NCBI GenBank assembly: GCA_013397795.1
Contig: VZTJ01004773.1
Coordinates: 493,326-557,325 of the forward strand
Source of the DNA: Orthonyx spaldingii
Taxonomy: Eukaryota > Chordata > Aves > Passeriformes > Orthonychidae
Length of the DNA: 64,000 nt
Reading direction: 5' to 3'
Shown: positions 1-11,958 of the stretch, one piece after another
How positions within the stretch are numbered: the stretch's first letter is position 1
Layout of the letters: the number at the start of each line of letters is the position of its first letter
Notes under the pieces: generated by a model
What the model saw: the letters and a program-made list of their open reading frames with translations, nothing else
What the model was told of the DNA's origin: nothing
The model's database searches: none
Program-made: the position numbers and the translations under genes

Positions 1-706
1 TGGAATTGTCTGTACTTTCCTGGCCTCCAGGAGGGACAGGCTGCTTTCAGAGCCCTGAACTTGACTTAAGCAGCAAGGTGGGGGTTCCTCCGGAATCGTA
101 TCCATTGACTTCCATGTTTTGGGAAGGTTGGTTGCTTCACTATAGTGGTGTGTGGATAGAGAAGACCCAGGGAAAACTGTGCTTATGCACTTTGGGTTTG
201 TTACAGTGTTTTTGGGAGAACAGGCTGGGAAATGTCTCTAAGCATTTACTGTCCTCCAAGAGAAGCACTAAAAAGACGTAAGGAGGACTTCCTGAAAGCG
301 GGCAGTGAGTGCAGCTAGAAGGATGTTCTAATGAGTGGTGCCCCACGGTGTGGGGATGGAAGTGCTGCTGGGAAGAGCTCGTTCTGAGGAGAACGGGCAG
401 ACTTGATGAGTCAGGAGTGTCCTGCTTTCACCTCTCCTCCTCACAGCTCTCCAGGCTCTGAAAAAACCTTTGCTAACAAACACTCGTCTCCAAAACTAAC
501 ATCTTGACAGAGGAGGGGGGAAAAAACTGAAAAGAATCATGTCACTACAAGAGCGAGGTCATGGGGGGAGGAGAGGTAAGAGATCAGACCTGGCGTGCAG
601 ACTTCTGAAAAATCTGATTTTCCTCACTGCTGTCCTGCAAGTTTCATTTTCTTTCTGTTTGCCTCCAAAATGTAGCCTTTTTTCAAAGTTTTTTGCTGCC
701 GTCAAG

Positions 707-988
707 CATAGAGTTATAGAATGGCCTGGGTTGGAAGAGAACTTAAAATCTTCCAGTTCCACCCCCTGCCATGGGCAGGGACACCTTCCACTATCCCAGG
801 GTGCTCCAAGCCCCAGTGTCCAACCTGGCCTTGGACACTGCCAGGGATCCAGGGGCATCCAAAACTTCTCTGGTAACCTGTGCCAGGGCCTCACCACCCT
901 CACAGGGAAGAAGTTTTCCCTAATATCTGATCAAACCCTACTCTCTTTCAGCTTGAAGCCGTTCCCCATGGTCTTGTAAATGGTCTCC
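707..988 (-). mobile_element. CR1 LINE 3' fragment, antisense
   Basis: It matches the reverse complement of the avian CR1 3' UTR: a tatagaatgg start, GGGTTGGAAG, the CCATGGGCAGGGACACCTTCC-type block and CCTTGGACACTGCCAGGG. It is 5'-truncated next to an AAAAG microsatellite. The open frames over it are repeat shadows. Confidence 0.85.
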
Positions 989-990
989 CT

Positions 991-1036
991 AAAAAAGAAA
1001 AGAAAAGAAAAGAAAAGAAAAGAAAACAAAAAAACA
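991..1036 (+). repeat. (AAAAG)n microsatellite
   Basis: About seven AAAAG units directly abut the 5'-truncated end of the CR1 fragment. Confidence 0.9.
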
Positions 1037-4000
1037 CTTAAATATTGAATGAGCAGCTTTGGCACTTGGTTTCACATCTCCAATGCAGTTTGAAAGCTGG
1101 GATCTTATTTAAATTTGAGTTTGAAGTTCAGATCTTTGGTGTGAGGGAGACCTTTAAAGAAGAAGGTAGGAATACAGGAGTGAGACTGAACCTCTCCTGA
1201 AGGGTTTCTGCTGGCTGCTGAAGGACAAGGGGACTGTGGTGTCTTTGGCAGAAGGAGGATTACCCAAAAATTAGCAGTGCTCATGAGGCTAGGGATGCCT
1301 CCTAGCCTAAGCTCAAGAACATTAGGAATGGGCTTCACTCCCCTGATTAATTTTGTTATTTCCAGATGGCACAGTAAACATGGGCCGTGACTCACCTACA
1401 GGGTGAGGAAGGCTTCAAGATCAGTCAGTTCAAGCCTTCTTGAGTTTACCTAGCATGGCTTGGCTCTGTAGATATGTGCAAAGCTGTTTTGGTCTTAGTG
1501 CAGTTGGAGAGTTGTTGATTTAGTTTCAAAACAAACTTTTTTCTTCTTTTGGTAGTGTAGGGCTTCTGAAGCTAAGTAGAGAAGAAGAGTTTAAAATGCC
1601 TTTTGAGGTTTTTTTTTTTATTTGACAGCAGTTTCGCTGAGTCTAATGAGCGATAGAGGAAAAGAAAAGAATGGCCTGACAAAATAAATTGGAAGCTAAT
1701 TTTGGAGAGCAAAAGCCACGGAAAATTGAAATTCTGAACTGTGTGCAGCTTCTAACTGTAATCATTCACTGGGTATAATAAATTAATGTAGGCTTACTGA
1801 TTTCATTTCCTTAACCAAAAAAATAGAAAAAAAAAACAAAGCAAAAAGCCCTCCTTAATATTGTATTCTGAAAGGCAATGTATTAGCATGATTTCTCTCT
1901 TTTTTTTTTCTTTTACTCCCTTAAAAAAGCCCAGCCTTCAAAATTCTTTGACATGATTATGCTTTTTAGAAAGATCATGCCCTGAGTAGTGCTGGCGAAC
2001 AGAACAGCCACAGCAGACACTGAACCTCAGGCAATGCTGTGTTTATTGTGGAGCTGGAAGTTCTCCCTCTCCTCAGGTCCTCCTGCAGCATCCTGAGCTG
2101 CATCTGATGTGGCTGGCCATTGTCCCAAAGAGCTCAAAATCCTGCTGGACAGTGCCCAGCAGATCTGCCCTGTGGTGGTTACACTCCGTGGTTTCACAGT
2201 GAGAAAGAGTTTTATGCTGAGAAGGAGACTCTGAAATGGGTGATGCCATTCACAAGCACATCTGCAAGAGTTAAGCTCGTTTTAGCTATGGAATTATTGA
2301 ATTAATAGCTGTCTCTCCAGAACCTTAGGTCACCCTGTTCTCCAGGGAGGGAGGGGTGAGCTCTGGATGAGACTCTTGCTAATTTAGGACACGGCACAGG
2401 GCTTAGACGTAGCCTGTCTCTAAGCCAAGGCTGCGTGGGCACTGGGATTCCTCGTGAGGCTTGCAGTTAAATGTGAGAGTTGCTCCCAGTGGCATTCGGC
2501 TTACAGCCTCCCTGTCTCGTCAGTGCTGTGCTGTAATTACCAGAAAATTGATTAATTTAGTTCCTTTACACCTACTAACAGGTGGAAACAGGCTTTTGGA
2601 TTTAACAAGAGCTTTGTGTGCACTTAAGCGCAAATAGCTGATGTCTCACGCATTCATTCTTGAATTTCAGAGTGTTTGTGGGGGTTTTTTTAATCCTCCA
2701 TTTATCTAGGCACTCATCATCTTTCCATTCAGGAACATGTGTGGTATAAGCACAGCAAATACACAGATTTTCCTCACTAAAATGTGGGAGCCCTTGAGTA
2801 ACCTGCTGGTCTTAGTGAACCGTAACTCTACTTGGCTACCTTGGGAAAGGCTGCTGAAGGCACCTGTTGGCTTCCATTCAGCCCCTTCCTTCTGAAAAGT
2901 TTGGCTCCCCTACATGTCTTACAAGACTATCACACGTTTCTTTAGTCTTCTGAAGCCATTTAAAGCCTGTCAATGCTTACTTACCGGTGATTTTTTTTCT
3001 AGACCTCTAGATTATTGTTGTTACTCTCTAATTAGTCCAGATTTTCCTTAAAACCCAGTGCCTAGAGCAGGACTTCAGCTGCAGCTGGTTGATGTGAACT
3101 ACAGGATTGCTTCACACACCCAGTTTTGTCTGCTCTAGGGTGTGAGGCGGGAGAGGGACTTGTATCTGGGGGGAAAAAAATAAAAAAGAGGAAGAAAAGG
3201 TTAATCTTTTCTGAAAAGGCAATGAGACAAAATTGCTACGATTCACACAACTCTAAGATAAGCAAGTAATGGTTCATGTTCAACAGCAAAGCATGTTCAT
3301 ATAGCATGAATAGGATGGATGTGTTGTATGATAAATCTAGACACAGCAAATAAATTTCAGGCTGAAAAATAAGATAGCACATGAGATGGCATGTGCAGAA
3401 AGAATGCTAATGTTTAGGGAACCGAGGGCATTGGCAGGAAGGAGAGCGTAGAAATGAAGAATAGATATTTTGTTTTGTTACCAGGATTGATTGGCTGGCT
3501 ATTTTTTTTGTCTTTAAACCATAATAGCCTTCCCTTATTGTCAAAACGATAATATATATAAAGCACTTCCTGTAATATTTTTCTTCAGAATGACTATTCA
3601 TCAGTCCCGCAGTCAGATGCTCATATTTCAACTCACAATTTAGTTTAGCAAGTTTATACTTCAGAGCAATCTGTCATTTTAGCATTTGTGTTTTTTAAAC
3701 AGATCTTCACTACAGAAGGATGCAGTGCTCTTAAGCACGGATAGATTGGCTAATCCAGATAGTACTTTGTAATCTCCTGGCAAAGAAAGAGATTATTGCT
3801 TTTCAGGCAGGAAAAAAAAGTATTCTTCCCAGTCTAGGAGTGCAGATCATGAAGAGATTGAGGAGGAAAACTCTTGGTCTTCTGCTGGGCCCAGTGCAGG
3901 TGTGAGAGTGTCTCAGAGTAGATGTTTTAAGTGGCTGGGGAAGAGAGTAAAGGGAGTAAATTTAAAGGTAGTGAATGTAAATCCCAGGTCCTGGCACTGG

Positions 4001-4482
4001 CTGGGAATGCAGTGAGAGGAATGGCAGCAAAGTCCAAACACTCTCTGGAGTGCTTGGCCTGCTGCTGCCACTTGTTCTGCTGTTAACTCCCCAGACTACA
4101 AACACAGCACAGTTTCTGTGACAAACTGCTGCTGTTGTGAAAGCAGGAATTATCTTTGGTGATAAAGTTGACCTTCTGGTTTGCCCACGTTTTCACGCCG
4201 CAATAAATCACCTTCCTTTGCATCCCCGGAGCTGCAGCGAAATGTGGGCACCACCTGCTGAACAAATGTCATTAGAAAATTAATCTCCATTCTTTTTTTC
4301 TTCCTTTCCTCACAATGCCTCTCTTATCTTGGCTGCACGGGTGAACCCTTCTTATGACCATGGGAGGGGTTTTTTTTGGAGGTAGGAGCAGATAGGTTTG
4401 TTTTGTCTGGTGAGGTGACCTCACTCAGGGCAACACTGGAAATACTTCTCCTCCTGGACTTGGTGTAAAATGTGGATCTGTG

Positions 4483-4517
4483 CCCTTCCTCCTCCTTCTC
4501 CTTCTCCTCCTCCTCCA
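4483..4517 (+). repeat. (CTC/CTT)n polypyrimidine tract
   Basis: Tandem CTC/CTT triplets form an uninterrupted pyrimidine strand. The opposite strand reads as a Glu/Lys run. Confidence 0.8.
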
Positions 4518-5799
4518 AGGTGAAGTATGATTCCATCCAAGCTGCAGAGGCTCTTCTGGCTTTGGGGTGAGGTGTTCCTCCAGTGCAGGGACTGTGTGTA
4601 AGCAATGAGAAATGGCAGAGACCATCCCTGCCCCAGTGTTCATGGGCAGTGTGCCAGTCCAACAAATTTACCTATTTTTGTTTTCAGCCTTACCTTTTAA
4701 ACAAAGTACACATTATTCTGCATGCAGAAATGTGTTTTTGTGGAGGCTTTTTAAGTTTATGTCTGACTTTGCAGTCATCTACATCTAGAAATGCTTCCAA
4801 GGATTTCTCTAACTCATTTTTTAAATTGCTTTTACCTCTGTATCTTTAGAGGAACAGATGAAGAATCTATATTAAAGCCTAGCCTTCTGATTTTTTTTTT
4901 TTGTTACAAAGTAGGCTGTAAATGCTAACTCTAAGTAACACGGGGGGGGGAAAACCCATACAGTATGTCTGTGATTAAAAATCCACTGTATATTGTAACA
5001 CTACTAATTTGTAGAAACAAATTGCTGAAATAACCTGACTGACAGTCAGTGCCAATAATAACATGTAATAACTGTGGGCAAACACAGCGTCTAGTTACTG
5101 GTGTTTTCTTTTCTGTGTGATGGTTGTAAGCAATTCTTGCCAGATGGGCTGATAATGTAATTAGGAATCGTTGTGTTAAATGAGGCAGCATTTAAATTGC
5201 CAACTAATTTTCCTATCTATTAACCAGCTTGGAAAAGAAGAGCTGTTACTCAAATGATTTCTAGCTGCTAACCCCAAACAAGAAGCAGCGCTTCTTTGAA
5301 CTCCCTTTTTTTTTTTTTTTTTTCTTCTAAGCACTGTCTAGCAGATTATTTTCTGGAGGGTTTATTATGTGTGGGACAAAATAAGAAAGAGAGTTAAGAG
5401 ATGGTACAAGCTCAGGGGTGAGATGGGGTGGACTTCTACTAAGTCAGTCCATTGTGATGTGTGGTAACAGCTCCTGAGCAGGTAATGGGATGATTCCTAT
5501 TTCTGCTCTCTACATGGGGATAAAAACTTTTTCAGTTTGTCATAGTTCACTGTGTGGCATGCTCCAGCAAGCAGAGTAGAATTGCAAGCCCTGTTTTAAG
5601 TGTGTGCTTTGGGAGAAATCATGAAAGCACAGCAGGACAAGATTTTGAGTGGCATGTGAGTGTTACTGGTGTGGAATGGTCGCTCTCTTTACTGAGGACA
5701 AGAGAGAAGGGAAAGGAAAGGGGCACCCTTGGGTCAAGTTAAAATCCCAGAGAAGGCATGATGGCTTATAGGTTTCATCATAAAAAGAGATATCTTTGC

Positions 5800-6033
5800 T
5801 AAGAGTAGGTTTAGATTGGATATTAGAAAAAAAATCTTCCTTGAGATTTTCCTGAGAACCTGGCACAGGTTCCCAGAGAAGCTGTTGCTGCTCCATCCCT
5901 GGAAGTGTCCAGGGCCAGGCTGGATTGGGCTTGGAGCAACCTAGAATGGTGGAAGGTGTCCCTGCCCATGGCAGAGGGTGGAATTGGATGATCTTTGTAC
6001 TCCTGTCCCAAACCATTCAATGATTCTATGAAT
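5800..6033 (+). mobile_element. CR1 LINE 3' fragment, sense
   Basis: It begins GTAGGTTTAGATTGGATATTAG, continues through CTGGCACAGGTTCCCAGAGAAG-type blocks, and ends AACCATTCAATGATTCTATGA, the CR1 3' terminus. Confidence 0.85.
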
Positions 6034-6264
6034 TCTTACAGAGCCAGATTCTTGCTCTGCTACCTTGTGAAGGAAACTATGAATTATCATTAAAGTTTTG
6101 ACTGAACCCCAGAGCAAATGTAAGGCTGAATGAGATTGTTTATTGTATTTATGGCCCTATCTGTGCAAATCCTATTCCTTTTTTCTTATTTTTCTTGCCA
6201 CCCCCTAAGCTTCATCTGAAGCAGGAATGAAGACCCAAAGACATTTTTGCAGTCTGGTTTCTTT

Positions 6265-6625
6265 ATAGAATCATGGAATCGTTAAGGCTGGGAAAGACCT
6301 TTCAGATCATGAAGTTCCAACCATCAACCCAGCACCACCACCACCACCATGTTCACCAATAAACCATGTTCTCAAGTGTCACATCCACAGGGTTTTTTAA
6401 CAATTCCAGGGATGGTGACTCTACCACTTCCCTTATCAGTCTGGTCCAGTGCTTTACAACAGTTTCCAAGGAAAATTTTTTTCCAAATATCCAGTCTAAA
6501 CCTCCCCTTGTGCAGCTTAAGGCCATTCCTTCTCATCCTGTCTCTTGTTACCTGGGAGAAAAGACTGACACAAGTCCACTACAACCTCCTTTCAAATAGT
6601 TGTAGAAACTGTAGCCTGTCCAGTG
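6265..6625 (-). mobile_element. CR1 LINE 3' fragment, antisense
   Basis: It starts with TAGAATCATGGAATCG followed by AAGACCTTTCAGATCATG and continues with the CR1 3' UTR in reverse. It is more diverged than the neighbouring sense copy. Confidence 0.75.
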
Positions 6626-8436
6626 GTGAAACTTTATGGCCTGACCTAAAAAGATTAATCAGATCTGTGCACTTCGGAAAAAAAAATAGTGGATTTTTCT
6701 GTGGACCAGTCTTTTAGTGGGGATGAAGGGTATCCCTAGTTCAGTGTGGGTGACCCAGGGAATCACATCAAAAGCAGCAGCGTGACAGGTTTGGATGCAA
6801 GTCCTAGGATGGATGTTAAATCATGCAGACAGCTGCTTCAAAGAAATGCATTTTGCACTTTCAGCCTGTGGGATTTGTTTTATGTATTTTTCTGGAAGTT
6901 ACCAAAACCTCCCAACCTCAGACTGAAACAGGGAAGAGAAACTTTCTCCAAAGTCTGAGCCAGGTGTGTATCAGAACAGAGGCAACTTCTGTCCCAGCTA
7001 AGGGATACGAGCAACCACTGTGCAGCAAAAAATGAATGATTGCTGCTCTCACTTTCCCTTCAAAATGGGAAGGAAGTCACTTTCTGAATGCATGGTGGAT
7101 AACTGCAAATTGTTTTATGCCAGGCAGTTAAATGAGGCATGAATAATAACCAGTCCAGTGCTGATGTCGTCATACTGACATCACCTGCTGTACCAGGGCA
7201 GGTGCCTGAACCACAGACAGCCAAAGCCTTGCTGAATGGAAAAAAGATAACACATCAGTTGGCTTTTTTTTTTCAATATGTAGCAATGGAAGGCTTAGAA
7301 ATATTAAAGACATAGCGGTAAGTTAAATTATTGAAGCAGCATAGCATACAGTAAGTGCTATTTGATGCTGGTGTTAAATCAAGCACTGGAAAGTTTGAGG
7401 GATCCTTGAAGTATTGACAAAGTGTTTGACTTCCATTTGAAAGAAATCATTAGAACTGAGGATTTTTTTAGTGTCTGTACCCCTTCAGAGTAGAAAAAAT
7501 GTAAAATGCATGACCTCAGAGGCTTCTGCTTTCAATATTTGTGACTTTCAGTAAACAAGTTTGGATTTGTTTCTTTTTATAACCACAACTTAATGGCATA
7601 TAGATAGTGTCAGATTGCCTCTGTAAGTTTGTCATGGCAGACGTGGATGTTCCTGTCTTGCTACTGTAAAATAGGGATCTTTGTGAACCTCCTGTTAATA
7701 ATAACATCACTATTTGTATATAAGAAATGCAGACAGCAAAATAATCTTCAGGTGCTTTACTAGGTGCAGGTTTTTGTCCCACAGCTGTGGTAAAGATGAC
7801 CTTGAGAGGGAAGAAACAATTTAGTGCATTTGCTCTCAGTATCTGCTGTGTAGGTCTGAAACTGAACTTGGAAACCACCAAAAAAAAAAAAAAAATCTCA
7901 AACCAGGCTTACTTCTTTCAAAGGCAAAAGGAAAGTCGTTTTTCATTGGTTTTAATGCTGGGCATGTGATCAGTCAGCAGTCTTCGTGCAGTTTTTCCTT
8001 CAAAGCCTCATTCAGGCAAGTCTCTCTGAACTTGGCCTTTGCAAAACCTGGTTTCATCTGACAATCTGTGGCAAAGCAGAGGGATCACTGAACAACCAGC
8101 TCTGGATGACTGGAAGTGTTTCACTCGAGATGGCCGTGATAAACCCAAGGAAGCTGCTCCTCCTGCCCATGACAGCTCTGATTTCTCCACTGTGCCACCA
8201 CTGCTGGCTCTGCCTCGGCATCAGGATCCTCTGTCCCTGAGGGAGAGTGGTGAAGGCACAGAGAGGTGTGGTCACTCTCCAGCTGTCACAGTGGATTGCT
8301 CAGGGAATCAGGCTGAGGTGCCATGGAATTCAGTTTTTGTTCATGAGCCAGGCAGTGAAGTGCAGAGGACGGGGAGTGAGCACAGAGTGTGTTTGGCTTC
8401 AGGTTTTAGGAGAGGGCAGGGCTGTCCTCTGGAGAT

Positions 8437-9140
8437 CATAGATTCATAGAATGGTTTGGGTTGGAAGGGAGCTTAAAAATCATCTAATGCCAACCCTCCT
8501 GCCATGGGCATGGGCACCTTCCACTGTCCCAGGCTGCTCCAAGCCCGGTCCAACGTGGCCTTGGGCACTGCCAGGGATCCAGGGGCAGCCACAGCTTCTC
8601 TGGGCACCCTGTGCCAGGGCCTCACCATCCTCCTGAAGGAAGAATTTTTTGCTAATATCTAATCTAAACCAACTCTCTGTCAGTTTGAAGCCATTCCCCC
8701 TTGTCCTGTCCCTCCAGCCCTTGGAAATTGTCTCTCTCCATGTTTCCTGGGGCTCCTTCAGGCCCTGCAAGGCCACACTGAGCTCACCCCAGAGCTTCTC
8801 CTCTCCAGGCTGAACAATGCCAGCTCTCCCAGCCTTTCCTCCCAGCAGAGCTGCTCCATCCCTCTGCCCATCCTGGTGCCTCCTCTGGGCTCTCTCCAGC
8901 AGCTCCAGGTGCTCCCTGTGCTGGGCCCCAGGGCTGGGGCAGCTCTGCAGGTGGGGTCTCACCTGAGCACAGGGGCACAGGGCCCCCATCACCTCTGCCC
9001 ACCTGCTTTGGGTGCAGCCCAGGACACGATTGGCTTTCTGGGCTGCAAGCTGACATTTCCTAGGCCATGTCCAACCTCTCACCCACCAGCACCTCCAAGT
9101 CCTTCTTAGCAGGGCTGCTCTTTGTGGTTGATCAAGACAG
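8437..9140 (-). mobile_element. CR1 LINE 3' fragment, antisense, about 0.7 kb
   Basis: It begins CATAGATTCATAGAATGG and extends beyond the 3' UTR into the end of ORF2. The reverse strand still shows a degraded version of the CR1 C-terminal blocks (RPHLQSC and AAQKANRVLGC-like). Confidence 0.85.
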
Positions 9141-11869
9141 GCCAGGATGGACAGCCCTGGACCGTGGTTCCTTCAGTGGCCACCCTGTGACTCTCCCCCA
9201 GCAGACACCATGGACTGCACAGGCTCCAGTGGTGACAACATGAAAGTGGCTCTTACTGAGACGTGAAGGCACTAAAGAAAATTCAGACCCGCAGGGTAGC
9301 CAGGAGAGAAAGAGAACTGAGTAAGTTATACCCACCCCAGAATGAGCTGCTAATCACTGGCACTATTGTGAGGACTACAATAAATCAGTGTCTGCCCCGG
9401 CCGCCTGCATCTCATTATGCACAAACATGTGGATAGAGAATGTCAGCCTCAATAGCATCTGTCATGTGAGCACTGCTGTGTCCGAGTGGGCTGCAGCCTG
9501 CAGGGTTAGCCAGCTTTGTGCCTTCCCGGTTTCTTTGTGGGGGATATCTATTTTCTTCTGGAAATCTTGATTTGCTCCGTCCTGTGGGTAGTAAATCTGC
9601 CCTTTCTGTAGGTGGTTTGTGAATTCCGTGATGATAACATTGTGTTTAAGGTGCGGGGGTAAAATATCTTTCATATGTGTCATATTTAGTGATTTTTGTT
9701 TGGTTTGTGGTTTTTTTTCCCCCAAGTCCTCCTCCGTGCATGGTGCCATGCATATCACTGAGGCTAAGGCAACACCTACATGTATTTATGCAGCTGATGT
9801 ATAGTGGCCATTACTCAAGCATCACAGACTACCTCGGAAAGGCTAATTAATTTAAGCCCTGCAGCACCCCTTGGAGGCAAATTTTGTCAGTCCTGATAGA
9901 TGCACGCATTGTAGCTGCTCTTTGTTGTTTATTTTTAATATGATTTCTATGCCAGACAAAGGGGAAAAAATGAATAGTTTGTATTTTGTTAGGTAGTTGA
10001 AAAAATGTTAGGCTTTTGATACTGTTGAAATCAAGTATGTAGCAAACTTTGGATTTTATTGCAGTGCCTCAGAGGTTCTTATTTTCTTTTAAAGCTTCAG
10101 CTTCTGGAGCCAGGTGAACTTGTGGATGTCCTTTTGTTTTTAGATGTCTCTGTCTAGCTCGTGTGGTTGAAAAATAAATTTTAATGTATTGTCTTTGCTT
10201 AATCTAAAATCTGGGATGCAGCGAGGCACTTGGCTAAGGTTGTAGGTTTGTTTCTTTTTAGTCTTAAAATTTCTGCAAGATTAGGGCTGGGAATACCAAT
10301 GACAGAGTGAGCTTGCAGTTCAGAAGAGATTCCCAGAAATTACTGCTTGGTTTTGTGTTCTTGTTTAAACTTCAGATTTCCTCAGTCCCATACTACATTA
10401 AAGGGGTGAAACCAGGGTAACCATCACCTCCCTCCCCCTCCATGAGCAAACCAAGGTGTTTTAAACATTGACTCACACTTTTTGTCTGTGCTCAGTCTTA
10501 TTAAAGAAGGATTCAGCACATCTTCTTCAAATGCTTTCTCCTTCTTTGTGTTTACACTCGTTTCTGAGCTCAGCCCTGTTTCTCCACTTCCTTTGTCAAC
10601 ACCAAACCTGTTTCCCTGTTCTCTTTTGCCCTTCCCACATCCCCTTCCCGTTCTAGATCCCAAGCTCCATCACATCTTAAGGAGTGATGAGGACTACCAG
10701 AGGGACTGGTTTGAGCTGGCTTTAAGCCAAGGGCAACCAAATCTTTGTGTCTCACTCCCCGCTACAGGAAAATTCGTAATTCCATAATATTTTTCTGGGG
10801 AGCAGGTGTTTTAAGCCAATCTGAGACCGTGTTGTCACCGAAGGAGGCGTGGTGGCCTTTTTCTGGTATCTGCTCCTACCATCTCCATTTGAGTAGCTGT
10901 CTGATATGGCAGATTGCTTTATGTTTTGGGGTTTTTTGGTACCTGTAGATGAGAAACCTGATCTGATTTGCATCACAGCCCCCTGGCTCTGCCAGGGAGC
11001 CCTGGGAAGCATCCAGCCAAGAGCAGGGGAAAAGTGCGACCGGTGCTTTTGGTAGCAGCAGAGTCTCTGACTGACTTAAAATTATCATTTAATGGCTCTG
11101 TGTCTAACGTAGTTTCCAGTTCTCACTGAAAGAAGTGATCCTGCATCCTGCTGCAGTTTCCTTCAGCTTTGGCTTCCTGCACCTGTGGTGGACCAGCCTG
11201 GTTACCTGAGCCAGCAGGGGAAAGGAGGTGTCTCCTTTTGTCCATGTGGCAATTTTCAGCCTAAATCACCCTCCCAATTAACCAGACAAGTGGCCCTGTC
11301 TTAGGCCATCTTTCAATCACGGTATTAACAAATCTGCCATCCTCATTTTCAAAGGTGGAGAAGGCTGTGGAAGGTTGGTGCTGCTCAGGATGAACTGGGC
11401 ATTGCTCCCATGTTTTGCAAGACACGAGGCAGCTTCGTGCTTCTGCCTGTTTCTGTTCAGAGCTGCACTCAGCCCCTACCTTGAAATCCCATAAGCTCTA
11501 AGGCAAACAGTGCTGTAAGCAGTCCGTAATTCAGCCTGTGTTCTGGACAGGTTGCCAAGACTCATGGGTTGGGCCAAAAAGAAATTTGAGATGATCAGGA
11601 ATTCATCTGCTGTGCAAATGTGGGCTTGGCGGGTTTTCCCCCTTCCAGGAACAGGACTATTTTAAAGCATTTCAGCATGATCAGCTGTTCTGAAGGGGCT
11701 GCAGCAGCATATCTTTCCCAAAAGTGACACTAAATTTATGTCCCTGGGCACTGCTCACCATGATTTTAAAACCGAAGGTAGTTTTGACAAAAACTGTAAT
11801 GATTTTTTTTTTTTATTCATTTGCTTAATTGGATATGCAAATCACCTCTCCTTTCTTCTTTTTTGGCAG

Positions 11870-11958
11870 TTAAATATTCTGGTTGACACTGGGAGCAGTA
11901 ATTTTGCTGTAGCAGGTGTGCCTGATCCTGATGTCACATCCTACTTCAATCCTGAGCT
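11870..11958 (+). CDS. BACE2: BACE2 exon 2 (first catalytic Asp)
   Basis: This 89-nt exon has acceptor ttttggcag and donor gtaagt. It starts in phase 0 and ends after two bases of a codon (CT). It reads LNILVDTGSSNFAVAG and then a more variable stretch ending SYFNPEL. The DTGS aspartate is the first catalytic residue. The segment after VAG differs from human BACE2, as expected for the variable loop there. Confidence 0.96.

Larger units (their letters stand above)
1..11869 (+). other. BACE2: BACE2 intron 1, 3' portion
   Basis: No exon is visible before 11870. BACE2 exon 1 should end with a conserved segment just before the first catalytic aspartate (YYLEMLIGTPPQK-like in the family), and I find no such translation here, so exon 1 is inferred to lie upstream of the window. 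The stretch holds CR1 fragments near 0.7, 5.8, 6.3 and 8.4-9.1 kb, an AAAAG microsatellite at 991 and a pyrimidine tract near 4.5 kb. The remainder is unremarkable AT-rich intronic DNA. That it is intronic is inferred from the phase-0 acceptor at 11869/11870. Confidence 0.85.

Noticed and set aside
539..979. A 146-codon plus-strand open frame near the left edge
   Set aside because: Most of it is the reverse complement of a CR1 3' UTR. It has no family resemblance as protein and lies in a BACE2 intron.
4324..4665. A minus-strand open frame with a Glu/Lys run
   Set aside because: The run is the pyrimidine triplet repeat read in reverse, and no conserved sequence flanks it.
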